From positions 1 to 64,000 of the forward strand of contig JADLGO010000009.1 of NCBI GenBank assembly GCA_020849275.1: 64,000 bases of DNA, written 5' to 3'. Position 1 is the first letter of the stretch, and the number at the start of each line of letters is the position of its first letter. The DNA comes from Chthonomonadales bacterium. GTDB lineage: Bacteria > Armatimonadota > Chthonomonadetes > Chthonomonadales > CAJBBX01. The notes beneath the pieces were generated by a model. That model was not told where the DNA came from and made no database searches. It saw only the letters and a list, made by a program, of their open reading frames with translations. Shown here one piece after another: positions 19,518 through 27,893 of this stretch. Position numbers and translations under genes: made by a program.

Positions 19518-19730
19518 CTATCGGGGCAGGGCCGCGGGCGGACGGGCCGGGATCGCCGCCAGCACCGGCGGGCCCCCGAGGCCGTACACCGCCAGTCCGT
19601 AGTAGTAGCACGTTTTCCCGCAGCACGGACAGTCCGCGACCAGCGGACCGTGCGGGTATCGCGGCGGCGGGTTCGCGTGGACACCGAGCATACACAGTGG
19701 ATAGCGCATAATGGCCGCAAGCGTACTCAT
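19518..19730 (-). CDS. Small protein with CPCCGKxC motif, unknown function
   Basis: 70 aa, start ATG 19730 with GGAAAGGGG about 12 nt upstream. The sequence is hydrophobic/Pro-rich with ADCPCCGKTCYYYGLAVYGLGGPP in the middle: three cysteines within CPCCGKTC (four in all), suggesting a metal knuckle or redox site. A TATAAT box on the same strand lies about 75 nt upstream, and hairpins follow the stop. These flanks favour a real gene over a chance frame, yet the composition (Pro, Ala, Arg at the end) is also what random GC-rich DNA gives. I do not recognise the family. Confidence 0.45.
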   Translation of the reverse strand: MSTLAAIMRYPLCMLGVHANPPPRYPHGPLVADCPCCGKTCYYYGLAVYGLGGPPVLAAIPARPPAALPR

Positions 19731-19804
19731 GACTGCCCAATACCCCTTTCCACTGCCGCGCCGGCCCCCGAGGTGTCCACATGGCGCCGGCGCGCGTTTC
19801 GACG

Positions 19805-19810
19805 ATTATA
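19805..19810 (-). promoter_or_regulatory. -10 box (minus strand) for the small Cys protein gene
   Basis: Minus strand TATAAT, expected start near 19798, leader about 68 nt to ATG 19730. It points away from the GHMP kinase promoter 70 bp to the right, so the two promoters are divergent. Confidence 0.5.
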
Positions 19811-19876
19811 ACACAGTGCTGTCCGCCTGACTACCGCCTGTGTGCCGGGATCGCCGCTCCGCTTCACTCTGCCGTA

Positions 19877-19885
19877 TGCTATAAT
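19877..19885 (+). promoter_or_regulatory. Extended -10 promoter immediately before the GHMP kinase ATG
   Basis: TGCTATAAT, a perfect extended -10. The expected start (about 19892) falls within 2-3 nt of ATG 19894, so the mRNA should be leaderless. No SD, and an in-frame TAA at 19882-19884 rules out an upstream start. Confidence 0.75.
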
Positions 19886-19893
19886 CCGGCCGT

Positions 19894-20958
19894 ATGGACA
19901 TCCTGCGCGCGAGCGCTCCCGGCCGCGTGTGCCTCTTTGGCGAGCACCAGGACTATCTCGGTCTACCCGTGGTTGCCGCCGCCGTCGATCTGCGAATCGC
20001 GGTCGAGGGCGCGCCGCGCGACGCCTCCGGCTTCGGCGTCGATATGCCCGACATCGGCCAACGCGCCGATCTGAGCGTCGACGCCGAACTTCCTTACGCC
20101 ACCCGCCGTGACTACCTTCGCTCGGCCGTAAACGTCCTCCGCCGTCGCGGCGTCCGGTGGCCGCGCGGCTACGACGTCACGCTGCGCGGCGACATCCCCA
20201 TCAACGCCGGCGTCAGCAGCTCTTCCGCCATGGTCGTCATGTGGCTGCGCTTCCTGCTGGCGGCGGGAGGCGGGCCCGAACCTGAGCCCGAAGACCTCGC
20301 GCGCCTGGCCTACGAGGCCGAGGTCACCGAGTTCGGCGAGCCTGGCGGGATGATGGACCACTTCTGCGCGGCGCTGGGCGGCCTGCTGTGGATCGACACG
20401 GTCCCGCCGTTTGGCGCGGTGCGGCTATCCTGCGATCTGGGAGGGGTGATCCTCGGCAACTCGCTGGAGCCGAAGGCAACGGTGGAGACGCTGGGGCGCG
20501 CTCGCGCGCAGGTGGCCGAAGGGGCGCGAATGCTGGGCGAGCGGTACCCCGGATTCGACCTGGCCCGCACGCCCCTTGCGGCGGTCGAGGACGAGTTGCG
20601 TCGTCTCCCGGCGGACCCGGCCCGGCGACTCCGGGCCAATCTGGTGAACCGCGACCTCTGCGCGGCTGGAAGGGGCGCGCTCGAGCGCTCCGATGCCGGG
20701 GAGGTCGGCCGGTTGCTGACGCGCCACCACGCCGAGCTCCGCGACGGGCTCGACCTCTCGACGGTCAAGATCGAGCGCATGCGGGAGGCCGCCCTGGCCG
20801 CGGGCGCGCTGGGCGCGAAGATCAACGGCTCCGGGGGCGGCGGGTGCATGTTCGCCCTCGCTCCCGGCAAGGAGGAGGCCGTCGCCGAGGCGATCCGGCG
20901 CGAGGGCGGCGTGCCCTACCGCGTCCGCGTCGATCGCGGCGCGGCGCTCGATCCCTGA
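19894..20958 (+). CDS. GHMP kinase (galactokinase-like sugar kinase)
   Basis: 354 aa. Motif 1 ASAPGRVCLFGEHQDYLGLPVV at residues 6-27 is that of galactokinase-type GHMP kinases (APGRVNLIGEHTDY). Motif 2 INAGVSSSSAMVV (ATP phosphate loop) is near residue 105. EFGEPGGMMDHFC follows, and motif 3 GALGAKINGSGGGGCMFAL is near residue 305. ATP-dependent phosphorylation of a sugar C1-OH or related small molecule is expected; L-fucose, arabinose or mannose-type kinases share these features, so galactose is not certain. It starts without a leader. The GH38 alpha-mannosidase follows 64 nt later on the same strand, hinting that the pair handles sugars released from glycans. Confidence 0.85.
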   Translation: MDILRASAPGRVCLFGEHQDYLGLPVVAAAVDLRIAVEGAPRDASGFGVDMPDIGQRADLSVDAELPYATRRDYLRSAVNVLRRRGVRWPRGYDVTLRGDIPINAGVSSSSAMVVMWLRFLLAAGGGPEPEPEDLARLAYEAEVTEFGEPGGMMDHFCAALGGLLWIDTVPPFGAVRLSCDLGGVILGNSLEPKATVETLGRARAQVAEGARMLGERYPGFDLARTPLAAVEDELRRLPADPARRLRANLVNRDLCAAGRGALERSDAGEVGRLLTRHHAELRDGLDLSTVKIERMREAALAAGALGAKINGSGGGGCMFALAPGKEEAVAEAIRREGGVPYRVRVDRGAALDP

Positions 20959-21022
20959 CGGGCCGCTCCGATCGCCGGCCTGCCGTCATCGCATTCACCA
21001 CACGCCCGAAGGGATCGCCGAC

Positions 21023-24000
21023 ATGCACAAGCACCCGCAGCAGACCCTCGCGCGCGTTGAGCGGTTTGTCACTCGAGAGCTGCGAGATCGGCTCTGGCTG
21101 CGGCAGGCGCCGATGGACGCAGCCGTGTGGCGTCCCGGTGGCCGCGCCGCGCCCCCCGACGCGCCCGGCCAGACCTACCAGTCGGTGGAGCCCGGCTTCA
21201 CCTGGGGGCCGGTCTGGTCGGACGCCTGGTTTCGCTTCTCCGGCCGTGTGCCGGATGACTGGGCGGGCGAGGTCGTGTGCGCTCGCATCGACTGCGGCGC
21301 CGAGGCCATCGTCTGGGATGGTGACGACCCCCGACAGGGGATCGATGGCAACCACGGGGAGTACCTGCTGGAGGGCTCGGCTGAGCCGGGCCACGAGGTG
21401 ACGCTCTACGTGCGGGCCAACGGCATGAACCCGCACGTCAGCGTGGACGCCCGGCCCCAGGAGCCGCCAGCGGAGCCGTTTCGGTTCGGCCATGCCTTCC
21501 TGGCGGCCTACGACGCCGACCTCTGGGCGCTCTACCACGACATGAAGGTGGCCTGGCTCGTGCTGCGCGAGCAGCCGGAGGACAGCCCGCGCCGCGGCCA
21601 GCTTCTTTACGCGCTGAACGCCGCGGTCAACGCGTTCGACGCGGAGGACCGATCCACCGTCGCCCGCTGCAGGCAGATCGTCGCCGCCGTCTACCAGCGT
21701 CCCGCGTGCCCTTCCGCGCACAGCATCAGCGCCATCGGCCACGCCCACATCGACACGGCCTGGCTCTGGCCTCTCGAGCGCACGCAGCAGAAGTGTCTGC
21801 ATACCTTCGCGACCGCCACGCGCTACATGGAGCTCTACCCCGAGTACCGCTTCGTGTGCTCGCAGGCCCAGCAGTACGAGTGGGTGAAGCGGTTGGCGCC
21901 GAAGCTCTACGAGCGCATCCGTGAGCGCATCGCCGCCGGACAGTGGGAGGTGGCCGGGTCGATGTGGGTGGAGGCGGACTGCAACATCACCGGCGGGGAA
22001 TCGCTCGTGCGGCAGGTGCTGCACGGCAAGCGGTTCTGGATGCGCGAGTTCGGTATCGAGACGCGCGATCTCTGGCTCCCTGACGTCTTCGGCTACGCGG
22101 CCTGCCTGCCCCAGATCCTGCGCAAGTCGGGCGTCGACTGCTTCATGACGCAGAAGATCAGCTGGAACCAGACCAACCGGTTTCCCCATCACACGTTCCT
22201 ATGGGAGGGCATCGACGGCACGCGCATCTTCACCCACTTCCCGCCGGCCGAGACGTACAACGCCAGCATGACGCCGGCCGAACTGGCCTTCAGCGTGCGC
22301 AACTTCCGCGAGCATGACCGCGCCACGCGCTCGCTCTATGTGTTCGGCTACGGCGACGGGGGCGGCGGGCCGACGACGGAGATGCTGGAGAACGCCCGGC
22401 GCCTGGCGGACGTGGAAGGGATGCCACGAGTGACGCTGGAGCGATCTGGCGACTTCTTCGCGAAGGCTATCGAGGACGCCGTGGACCCGCCGGTCTGGGC
22501 CGGCGAGCTCTACCTGGAGCTGCACCGTGGCACCTACACCACGCAGGCGCGCACCAAGCGCGGCAACCGCAAGGGGGAGTTCCTCTTGCGAGACGCCGAG
22601 TTTCTCTCGTGCGTCCGCCCGGCCGGTCTGCGCGTCTATCCGGCCGAGTCGCTGGACCGCGCCTGGAAGCTCTTGCTCGTCAACCAGTTCCACGACATCA
22701 TCCCGGGCTCGTCGGTGAACGAGGTCTACCGCGACGCCGAGCGCGACTACGCCGAGGTTGCCCGCCTTGGCGAGGAGGCCGTGGGCGAGGCGCTGCGGGA
22801 CATCGCCGACGCGGTCGACACGCGCGGCATGGAGAGGCCCGTGCTCGTGGCGCGCAACTACGACAAGTGGATCACCGGCGAGCCGGTGCGCGTTGCGCTG
22901 CCGGAGGGCGCGGGGGCCACCAGCGCGAGGTATGGGGGCTCGCTCACGCCGGCCCAGGTCGTCGAGCAAGATGGGGCCCGATGGGCCCTGTTCCAGGAGC
23001 AGAGCATCCTGGAGGGGCATGGCTACGCGGTCTATGAGCTCTCAAATGAGCCCACCGGCGAGCCCAACACCTTCACGGTCGGCCCGCGCCTGCTCGACAA
23101 CGCGTTGCTGCGCGTGGAGTTCGACGAGCGCGGCCAGATCAGCCGCATCTATGACAACCTGCGCCGGCGCGAGGTGCTCGCGCCGGGCGCCGTGGCCAAC
23201 CAGCTCCAGTTGTTCGATGACAGGCCGCTCTTCTGGGATGCATGGGATGTCGATCTCTTCTCACAGGAGACCGGCAAGGTCGTCACGGATCTGGAGAGCG
23301 TCGAGGTGGTGGAGGCCGGCCCCGTGCGCGGGGCGATCCGTCTCACGCGCCGCTTCGGCAGGTCAAGCCTCGTGCAGACGGTGCGCCTGGCGCGCGATCA
23401 CAACCGCCTGGAGTTCGTGACCGAGGTGGACTGGCACGAGGATCGAAAGATGCTCAAGGCCGCCTTTCCGGTCGCCATCCACAGCGCGCGCGCCACCTAC
23501 GAGATCCAGTACGGCAGCGTCGAGCGCCCGACCCACCGTAACACGAGCTGGGACCTGGCCCGCTTCGAGGTGGCCGCCCAAAAGTGGGTGGATCTGAGCG
23601 AGGGCGACTACGGCGTGGCGCTGCTGAACGACTGCAAGTACGGTCACGACGTGGTGGGGAACACGCTCCGGGTCACGCTGCTGCGCGCCCCGAAGGCGCC
23701 GGATCCGGAGGCCGACATGGGGCTCCACCGGTTCGTGTACGCGCTCCTCCCACACTACGGCGACCATCGACGTGGCGGCGTGGTCGACCACGCCTATCGC
23801 CTCAACGCGCCGCCGCGCGCTCTCTCGCTCCCGGGCGGCAGGCCCGGCCCGCTGCAGCCCGAGATGATCTTCTTTCGAACGGACCGCGAGGGCGTCATCA
23901 TCGAGGCGATCAAGCGGGCCGAGGACGAGGACGCCATCATCGTGCGTCTCTATGAAGCGCACAACACGCGCGGCGACCTGCGGCTTCACACCTCGCTGCC

Positions 24001-24130
24001 AGTGCGCAGCGCTCATCTGTGCGACATGCTGGAGCGCGACCAGGAGGCGCTGCCGGTGTCCGAGGGCTGGGTCAGCCTGCGGGTCCGGCCGTTCGAGATC
24101 CACACCGTAAAGCTGCGGCTCGGCGGCTGA
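21023..24130 (+). CDS. Alpha-mannosidase, glycoside hydrolase family 38
   Basis: 1035 aa retaining alpha-mannosidase. Zinc-site motif SAIGHAHIDTAWLWPL (His and Asp, residues about 238-248), nucleophile Asp354 in WLPDVFGYAACLPQIL, the following MTQKISWNQTNRFPHHTFLWEG, and LYLELHRGTYTTQARTKRGNR, all standard for cytosolic-type bacterial GH38 enzymes. The large C-terminal beta domains begin about residue 690. No signal peptide: the N-terminus MHKHPQQTLARVERFVTRELRD is helical and charged, so cytoplasmic action on imported oligosaccharides is likely. Weak SD GAAGGGA at 21008-21014. Substrate probably mannosyl glycans or sugar-linked mannose. Confidence 0.93.
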   Translation: MHKHPQQTLARVERFVTRELRDRLWLRQAPMDAAVWRPGGRAAPPDAPGQTYQSVEPGFTWGPVWSDAWFRFSGRVPDDWAGEVVCARIDCGAEAIVWDGDDPRQGIDGNHGEYLLEGSAEPGHEVTLYVRANGMNPHVSVDARPQEPPAEPFRFGHAFLAAYDADLWALYHDMKVAWLVLREQPEDSPRRGQLLYALNAAVNAFDAEDRSTVARCRQIVAAVYQRPACPSAHSISAIGHAHIDTAWLWPLERTQQKCLHTFATATRYMELYPEYRFVCSQAQQYEWVKRLAPKLYERIRERIAAGQWEVAGSMWVEADCNITGGESLVRQVLHGKRFWMREFGIETRDLWLPDVFGYAACLPQILRKSGVDCFMTQKISWNQTNRFPHHTFLWEGIDGTRIFTHFPPAETYNASMTPAELAFSVRNFREHDRATRSLYVFGYGDGGGGPTTEMLENARRLADVEGMPRVTLERSGDFFAKAIEDAVDPPVWAGELYLELHRGTYTTQARTKRGNRKGEFLLRDAEFLSCVRPAGLRVYPAESLDRAWKLLLVNQFHDIIPGSSVNEVYRDAERDYAEVARLGEEAVGEALRDIADAVDTRGMERPVLVARNYDKWITGEPVRVALPEGAGATSARYGGSLTPAQVVEQDGARWALFQEQSILEGHGYAVYELSNEPTGEPNTFTVGPRLLDNALLRVEFDERGQISRIYDNLRRREVLAPGAVANQLQLFDDRPLFWDAWDVDLFSQETGKVVTDLESVEVVEAGPVRGAIRLTRRFGRSSLVQTVRLARDHNRLEFVTEVDWHEDRKMLKAAFPVAIHSARATYEIQYGSVERPTHRNTSWDLARFEVAAQKWVDLSEGDYGVALLNDCKYGHDVVGNTLRVTLLRAPKAPDPEADMGLHRFVYALLPHYGDHRRGGVVDHAYRLNAPPRALSLPGGRPGPLQPEMIFFRTDREGVIIEAIKRAEDEDAIIVRLYEAHNTRGDLRLHTSLPVRSAHLCDMLERDQEALPVSEGWVSLRVRPFEIHTVKLRLGG

Positions 24131-24159
24131 GCCGTCGGCGTTCGCGCCGCGGCACGGGG

Positions 24160-24765
24160 CTAGCGCACGGCGCCGGCGCGCCCGGGCGGCCAGATGATCG
24201 CGACCACGCGTCCGACCAGCCGATCGGCGCCGAGGGCGCCCCAGGCACGGCTGTCAAGACTGTGCGCGGGGTTGTCGCCCATCACGAACACCATGCCCGG
24301 CGGCACCAGGAGCGCCTCGAAGTCGCGGACGGGAGCCGACGCGCCGGCCGGGCGCGCCAGCGGGCGGCCGTTCACCAGCACGTGGCCCTCGCGCACCTCC
24401 ACGACGTCGCCCGCCAACCCCACGATGCGCTTCACGATGTCGCGCCTGGGGGCGGGCTCGCCCGGGCCGAGCGCCTGCGGCGGGGCCAGGCACACAGCAA
24501 TCTCCTGGCGGGCTGGCCTGCCCAGGCGGTAGGAGAGCCGGTCGACGACCACATGGTCATGCGGCGCCAGGGTGGGTCGCATGGAGGCGCTGGGGATGTT
24601 GTAGGCCTGAAGGACGAAGGGGTCGACGACCAGGAAGAGCAGCGCGGCGGCGATCAGGGCCGCCTCGACGGCGTCGGAGGTGGCAAGCAATGCAGCGCGC
24701 CGCTCGCGCGAGCGCGCGGCCCAGCGCAGGGCCAGGCGCGCCGCCGTGAGGACAACGAGAGCCAT
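24160..24765 (-). CDS. lepB: Signal peptidase I
   Basis: 201 aa membrane serine protease that cleaves Sec/Tat signal peptides on the outer face of the inner membrane. Two N-terminal hydrophobic segments (residues 2-16 and about 32-48). Catalytic Ser61 in YNIPSASMRPTL (box B), Lys112 in RDIVKRIVGLAGDVVEV (box D), and box E GDNPAHSLDSRAWG. All catalytic elements are intact. The gene is 69 nt downstream of the myo-inositol oxygenase gene on the same strand; the association may be incidental. Weak SD before ATG 24765. Confidence 0.95.
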   Translation of the reverse strand: MALVVLTAARLALRWAARSRERRAALLATSDAVEAALIAAALLFLVVDPFVLQAYNIPSASMRPTLAPHDHVVVDRLSYRLGRPARQEIAVCLAPPQALGPGEPAPRRDIVKRIVGLAGDVVEVREGHVLVNGRPLARPAGASAPVRDFEALLVPPGMVFVMGDNPAHSLDSRAWGALGADRLVGRVVAIIWPPGRAGAVR

Positions 24766-24834
24766 GAGAACCCTGGCTACAGTCGGACTCCTGGGCCCTG
24801 GAGTGGAGGGCCCCGCGCGGCGCGAGAGAGCGCG

Positions 24835-25713
24835 CTACCACGCGAGCTCGCCAGGCAGGAACTCCGCGATCAGGTCGTCGTAGTAGGGGCGCAGCGCCTC
24901 CACATTCGGCCGCGACTCACCCTTGGAGTAGAGGTCGTAGGGGTTGAACGCGCGCACCCAGGCGAGCATCTTCCGGTCTTGCTCATTCGTCAGGTGGGTG
25001 TAGGCTCCCTCCCGGTGCCACGGGTAGAAGGAGTGGTACCGGATCATGTAGAGCGCGGGATCGGGCAGACGACCGCGAACGACCTGGTAGAGATACTCGT
25101 CGTGGCCCCAGGAGAGGTGCACGGCGTCCAGGCCGCAGCCCTCGCGGTAGATGCCGCAGGGAGTGGAGTACTCGGGGCGACGCGAGTCGGGGTTGGCGTC
25201 GAAGAACGCGTGGTGCACGATCCGCTCGGAGAAGGCGCACCCGACGGGGAAGGTGTCGCCGACGACGGCCCACTGCGGCTCGCCGAACAGGCAGAGCACC
25301 TTGCCGAGATCGTGGATGAGGCCGGCCAGCACGAACCAGCGCGGCTGCCCGTCGCGCCGAATGGCCTCGGCGGTCTGCATCAGGTGCTCGATCTGGGAGA
25401 GGTCGGTGTCCGGGTCGCTGTCGTCTACCAGCGTGTTCAGGTACTCCATGGCCTGCCACACCGTCATGCGTCGGCGGTTCAGGCGCAGGAACTCGCGCTT
25501 CCTGTCCAGCACGGTCTCGAGTGTCTGGCGCGCATGGTTCTCCAGGTAGAAGGCGCGAACCACGGGCCGCGCCCCGGCCTCGTAGTCCCGAAACGCCCGT
25601 CGGGGCCGGTCGGATGCCGGCCCGGGTGGTGGGTACCGCTGGCGCAAGCTCTCCTCCCACGCCTCGATGAGGGCAACGGGCTCGCTGTGCGCGGACGTCT
25701 CGTTCGGCTCCAT
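24835..25713 (-). CDS. Myo-inositol oxygenase (MIOX family)
   Basis: Di-iron oxygenase that cleaves myo-inositol with O2 to D-glucuronate, the first step of the eukaryote-type inositol route. 292 aa, close to animal MIOX. All six expected iron ligands are present: His110 ([10 protein letters not shown]), His134/Asp135 (GLIHDLGK), His204 (LSWGHDEYL), His227 ([10 protein letters not shown]) and Asp260 (FNPYDLYSK). [16 protein letters not shown] and [13 protein letters not shown] are family-conserved. ATG 25713 has GGAGGGG suitably placed; longer in-frame extension to 26502 has no family sequence. Divergent from the DUF1080 gene. Bacterial MIOX genes are known but uncommon. Confidence 0.92.
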   Translation of the reverse strand: MEPNETSAHSEPVALIEAWEESLRQRYPPPGPASDRPRRAFRDYEAGARPVVRAFYLENHARQTLETVLDRKREFLRLNRRRMTVWQAMEYLNTLVDDSDPDTDLSQIEHLMQTAEAIRRDGQPRWFVLAGLIHDLGKVLCLFGEPQWAVVGDTFPVGCAFSERIVHHAFFDANPDSRRPEYSTPCGIYREGCGLDAVHLSWGHDEYLYQVVRGRLPDPALYMIRYHSFYPWHREGAYTHLTNEQDRKMLAWVRAFNPYDLYSKGESRPNVEALRPYYDDLIAEFLPGELAW

Positions 25714-25822
25714 GGCGGCCCCTCCGCGTGCGTGCCGGGCGCCTCGTGACGCGCCGGCGGCTCGATCCGCAATACGGGCGCGGGAGGGCGCGTGTGCCGA
25801 GCCGCCGCCGGCGCCGGCTGCG

Positions 25823-25851
25823 TTGACGCGCGCGGGCGCGACTGCTACAAT
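25823..25851 (+). promoter_or_regulatory. Sigma-70-type promoter for the DUF1080 gene (leaderless)
   Basis: TTGACG (25823-25828), 17-bp spacer, TACAAT (25846-25851) preceded by TGC, i.e. an extended -10. The expected start is at or within 1-2 nt of ATG 25858, so the transcript has no room for an SD. Confidence 0.75.
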
Positions 25852-25857
25852 CAACAC

Positions 25858-26556
25858 ATGAACGCACACACTCTCACCGTGGCCACCCTCGGCTGCGCAC
25901 TGCTTCTCGCCCCATTGGCGCGTGGCCAGGCGGACACCCGGCCCGTCCGGCCCCCGCGCGGCGCGATCACGCTGTTCGACGGCAAGAGCGCCTCCGCCTG
26001 GAAGCATCGCGACTCGGATAGGCCGTTCGCCTGGACGCTCGTCGACGGAGCGATGGAGGTCAGCCCCGGCGCGCCCGACGTCCTTACCCGGCGCGAGTTT
26101 GGCGACTTCCAGCTTCACATCGAGTTCAACGTTCCGCATATGCCGGATGCCCGGGGCCAGGCCCGCGGGAACAGCGGCGTCTACCTTCAGGGACGCTACG
26201 AGGTCCAGGTTCTGGACTCGTATGAGAACCCGACGTATGCAAACGGGAGCTGCGGCTCCATCTACGGCCAGAAGGAGCCGGACAGGAACGTCGCGCGCCC
26301 GCCGGGCGAGTGGCAGACCTACGACATCACGTTCCGCGCGCCGCGCCTGGGCGACGATGGGACCGTGCGCGAGCGACCTCGCGTCACGCTCGTGTGGAAC
26401 GGGGTGAAGGTGCACGACAACGTGGAGATCACGCTCCCCAACACGGTGGCCGGCCTGGGCGGGGCCGTGCCAGCGGTCGGCCCCGTCATGTTGCAGAACC
26501 ACGGATGCAAGGTCCGTTACCGCAACATCTGGATCAAGCCGCTCAAGCTGAAGTAG
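25858..26556 (+). CDS. DUF1080 family secreted protein (3-keto-disaccharide hydrolase domain)
   Basis: 232 aa. Signal peptide [25 protein letters not shown], then a concanavalin-like beta-sandwich typical of DUF1080: [14 protein letters not shown] at the start, [56 protein letters not shown], and [16 protein letters not shown] at the end. Family members bind or hydrolyse 3-keto-sugars and are abundant in Planctomycetota, Verrucomicrobiota and Armatimonadota. The start is fixed by the signal peptide; the mRNA is probably leaderless. Probable role: extracytoplasmic carbohydrate processing. Single-gene unit, since the next gene starts 62 nt later and is unrelated in function. Confidence 0.88.
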   Translation: MNAHTLTVATLGCALLLAPLARGQADTRPVRPPRGAITLFDGKSASAWKHRDSDRPFAWTLVDGAMEVSPGAPDVLTRREFGDFQLHIEFNVPHMPDARGQARGNSGVYLQGRYEVQVLDSYENPTYANGSCGSIYGQKEPDRNVARPPGEWQTYDITFRAPRLGDDGTVRERPRVTLVWNGVKVHDNVEITLPNTVAGLGGAVPAVGPVMLQNHGCKVRYRNIWIKPLKLK

Positions 26557-26618
26557 CGCGTTCGGCGCGCGAGCCCGTCCCGGCCGCGCGCCGGCGGGCG
26601 GCGAGCGAGGGGGCAGCC

Positions 26619-27878
26619 ATGCCCGACTACAGCTACAGCGCGCGCGACCGCGCCGGTCGCACCGTGCAGGGCACGGTGACGGCCGACAACGCCGCGCTCG
26701 CGCACGGGAAGATCCGCTCGCTCGGCTACGAGGTTGATCGCGTGCGGGCCGTCGAGGTCGCCCGGACGCAGGAGATCCTGCCGCCGGCGCCGAGCTTGCG
26801 CAACCGGTTCGCCGAAGCGTTCCTCTACCCGGTGGTCTCCGGCGTTCCCCTCAAGGTGCTGGCTGTCTTCTATCGCCAGTTCGCCACGATGGTCAACGCC
26901 GGGATTCCCCTCTACCAGTCGCTGGCTACGCTGGAGGGGCAGACCGCCAACGCCCGGTTGCGCGGGATCCTGCGCGACGCGCAGGTGCAGGTGCTCTCGG
27001 GCGGCAAGCTCTCCGAGGTCCTGGCGAAGCACCGGTACGCCATCGGTGACCTGCAGATCGAGATGATCCGCGCCGCCGAGCATGGAGGCATGCTCGACCA
27101 GATGCTCCTGCGGATCGCGGACTATCTGGAGCAGGAACTGGAACTCCGGCGGCTGATCGGACGGCTGACGCTCTACCCCAAGCTGGTCAGCCTGATGGCA
27201 CTCTTCATTCTTGGCCGGGGCTTCTTCGCGGACCTGACGCCGGCCGTGTCCAAGCTGGTCATCGGCATGATGGGCAAGAACGCCTACACCGGCCTGGACT
27301 ACCTGCGCGACACGGTGCTCTTCCTGGCCGAGATCGGCCTGGTCGCGTTCCTCGTCATTGCCGTTTTCCGCGTCGTCCTCTTCCAGTCGCCGGGGGCGCG
27401 GGTGGCGTATGAGCGGGCTAAGATGGCCATCCCGGGGATCGGCACGGTGGCGCGGCAGTTCGCGCTCGCGCGGTTCGGCCGCGCGTTCGGCGCGATGTAT
27501 GCCGGCGGTCTGCCGCTCGGCGTCGCAATACGGGTGGCCGGGGATGCGAGTGGCAGCCGCCTCATTGCCGGGGCAACGGCGCGAGCCGTCCTCGCGAGCG
27601 AGCGGGGCACGACGCTCTCGCAGGCGTTCCGCGAGACCGGCGTGTTCCCGGCGCTGGTGCTGGACATGCTGCACACCGGGGAGCAGACCGGCAACCTGGA
27701 TGCGATGATGGGCAAGGCGGCGGAGTACCTGGAGGGGGAGGCGTCGACGCGGGCGCACCAGTACGCGCACATCTTTGCCATCGGCATCTACCTCGTGGTT
27801 GCCATCTTCGTGGCCTACGCGGTCATCTCCGGCTACGGCGGCTACGCCTCGGGCGTCGGGGCGGCGCTGGGTGGGTAG
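26619..27878 (+). CDS. Type II secretion / type IV pilus inner-membrane platform protein (GspF/PilC family)
   Basis: 419 aa. N-terminal [23 protein letters not shown] is the conserved start of GspF/PilC. Two homologous cytoplasmic domains each carry [23 protein letters not shown] / [22 protein letters not shown] and [24 protein letters not shown] / [24 protein letters not shown]. Three hydrophobic segments (about 190-215, 235-260 and 385-410) span the membrane. It is the platform that couples the assembly ATPase to pilin insertion. No ATPase (PilB/GspE), prepilin peptidase or pilin gene is in the window, so it is isolated from the rest of its machine. The DnaJ-like gene follows 15 nt later. 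Confidence 0.88.
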   Translation: MPDYSYSARDRAGRTVQGTVTADNAALAHGKIRSLGYEVDRVRAVEVARTQEILPPAPSLRNRFAEAFLYPVVSGVPLKVLAVFYRQFATMVNAGIPLYQSLATLEGQTANARLRGILRDAQVQVLSGGKLSEVLAKHRYAIGDLQIEMIRAAEHGGMLDQMLLRIADYLEQELELRRLIGRLTLYPKLVSLMALFILGRGFFADLTPAVSKLVIGMMGKNAYTGLDYLRDTVLFLAEIGLVAFLVIAVFRVVLFQSPGARVAYERAKMAIPGIGTVARQFALARFGRAFGAMYAGGLPLGVAIRVAGDASGSRLIAGATARAVLASERGTTLSQAFRETGVFPALVLDMLHTGEQTGNLDAMMGKAAEYLEGEASTRAHQYAHIFAIGIYLVVAIFVAYAVISGYGGYASGVGAALGG

Positions 27879-27893
27879 GCGCGCGGGGGCAAC

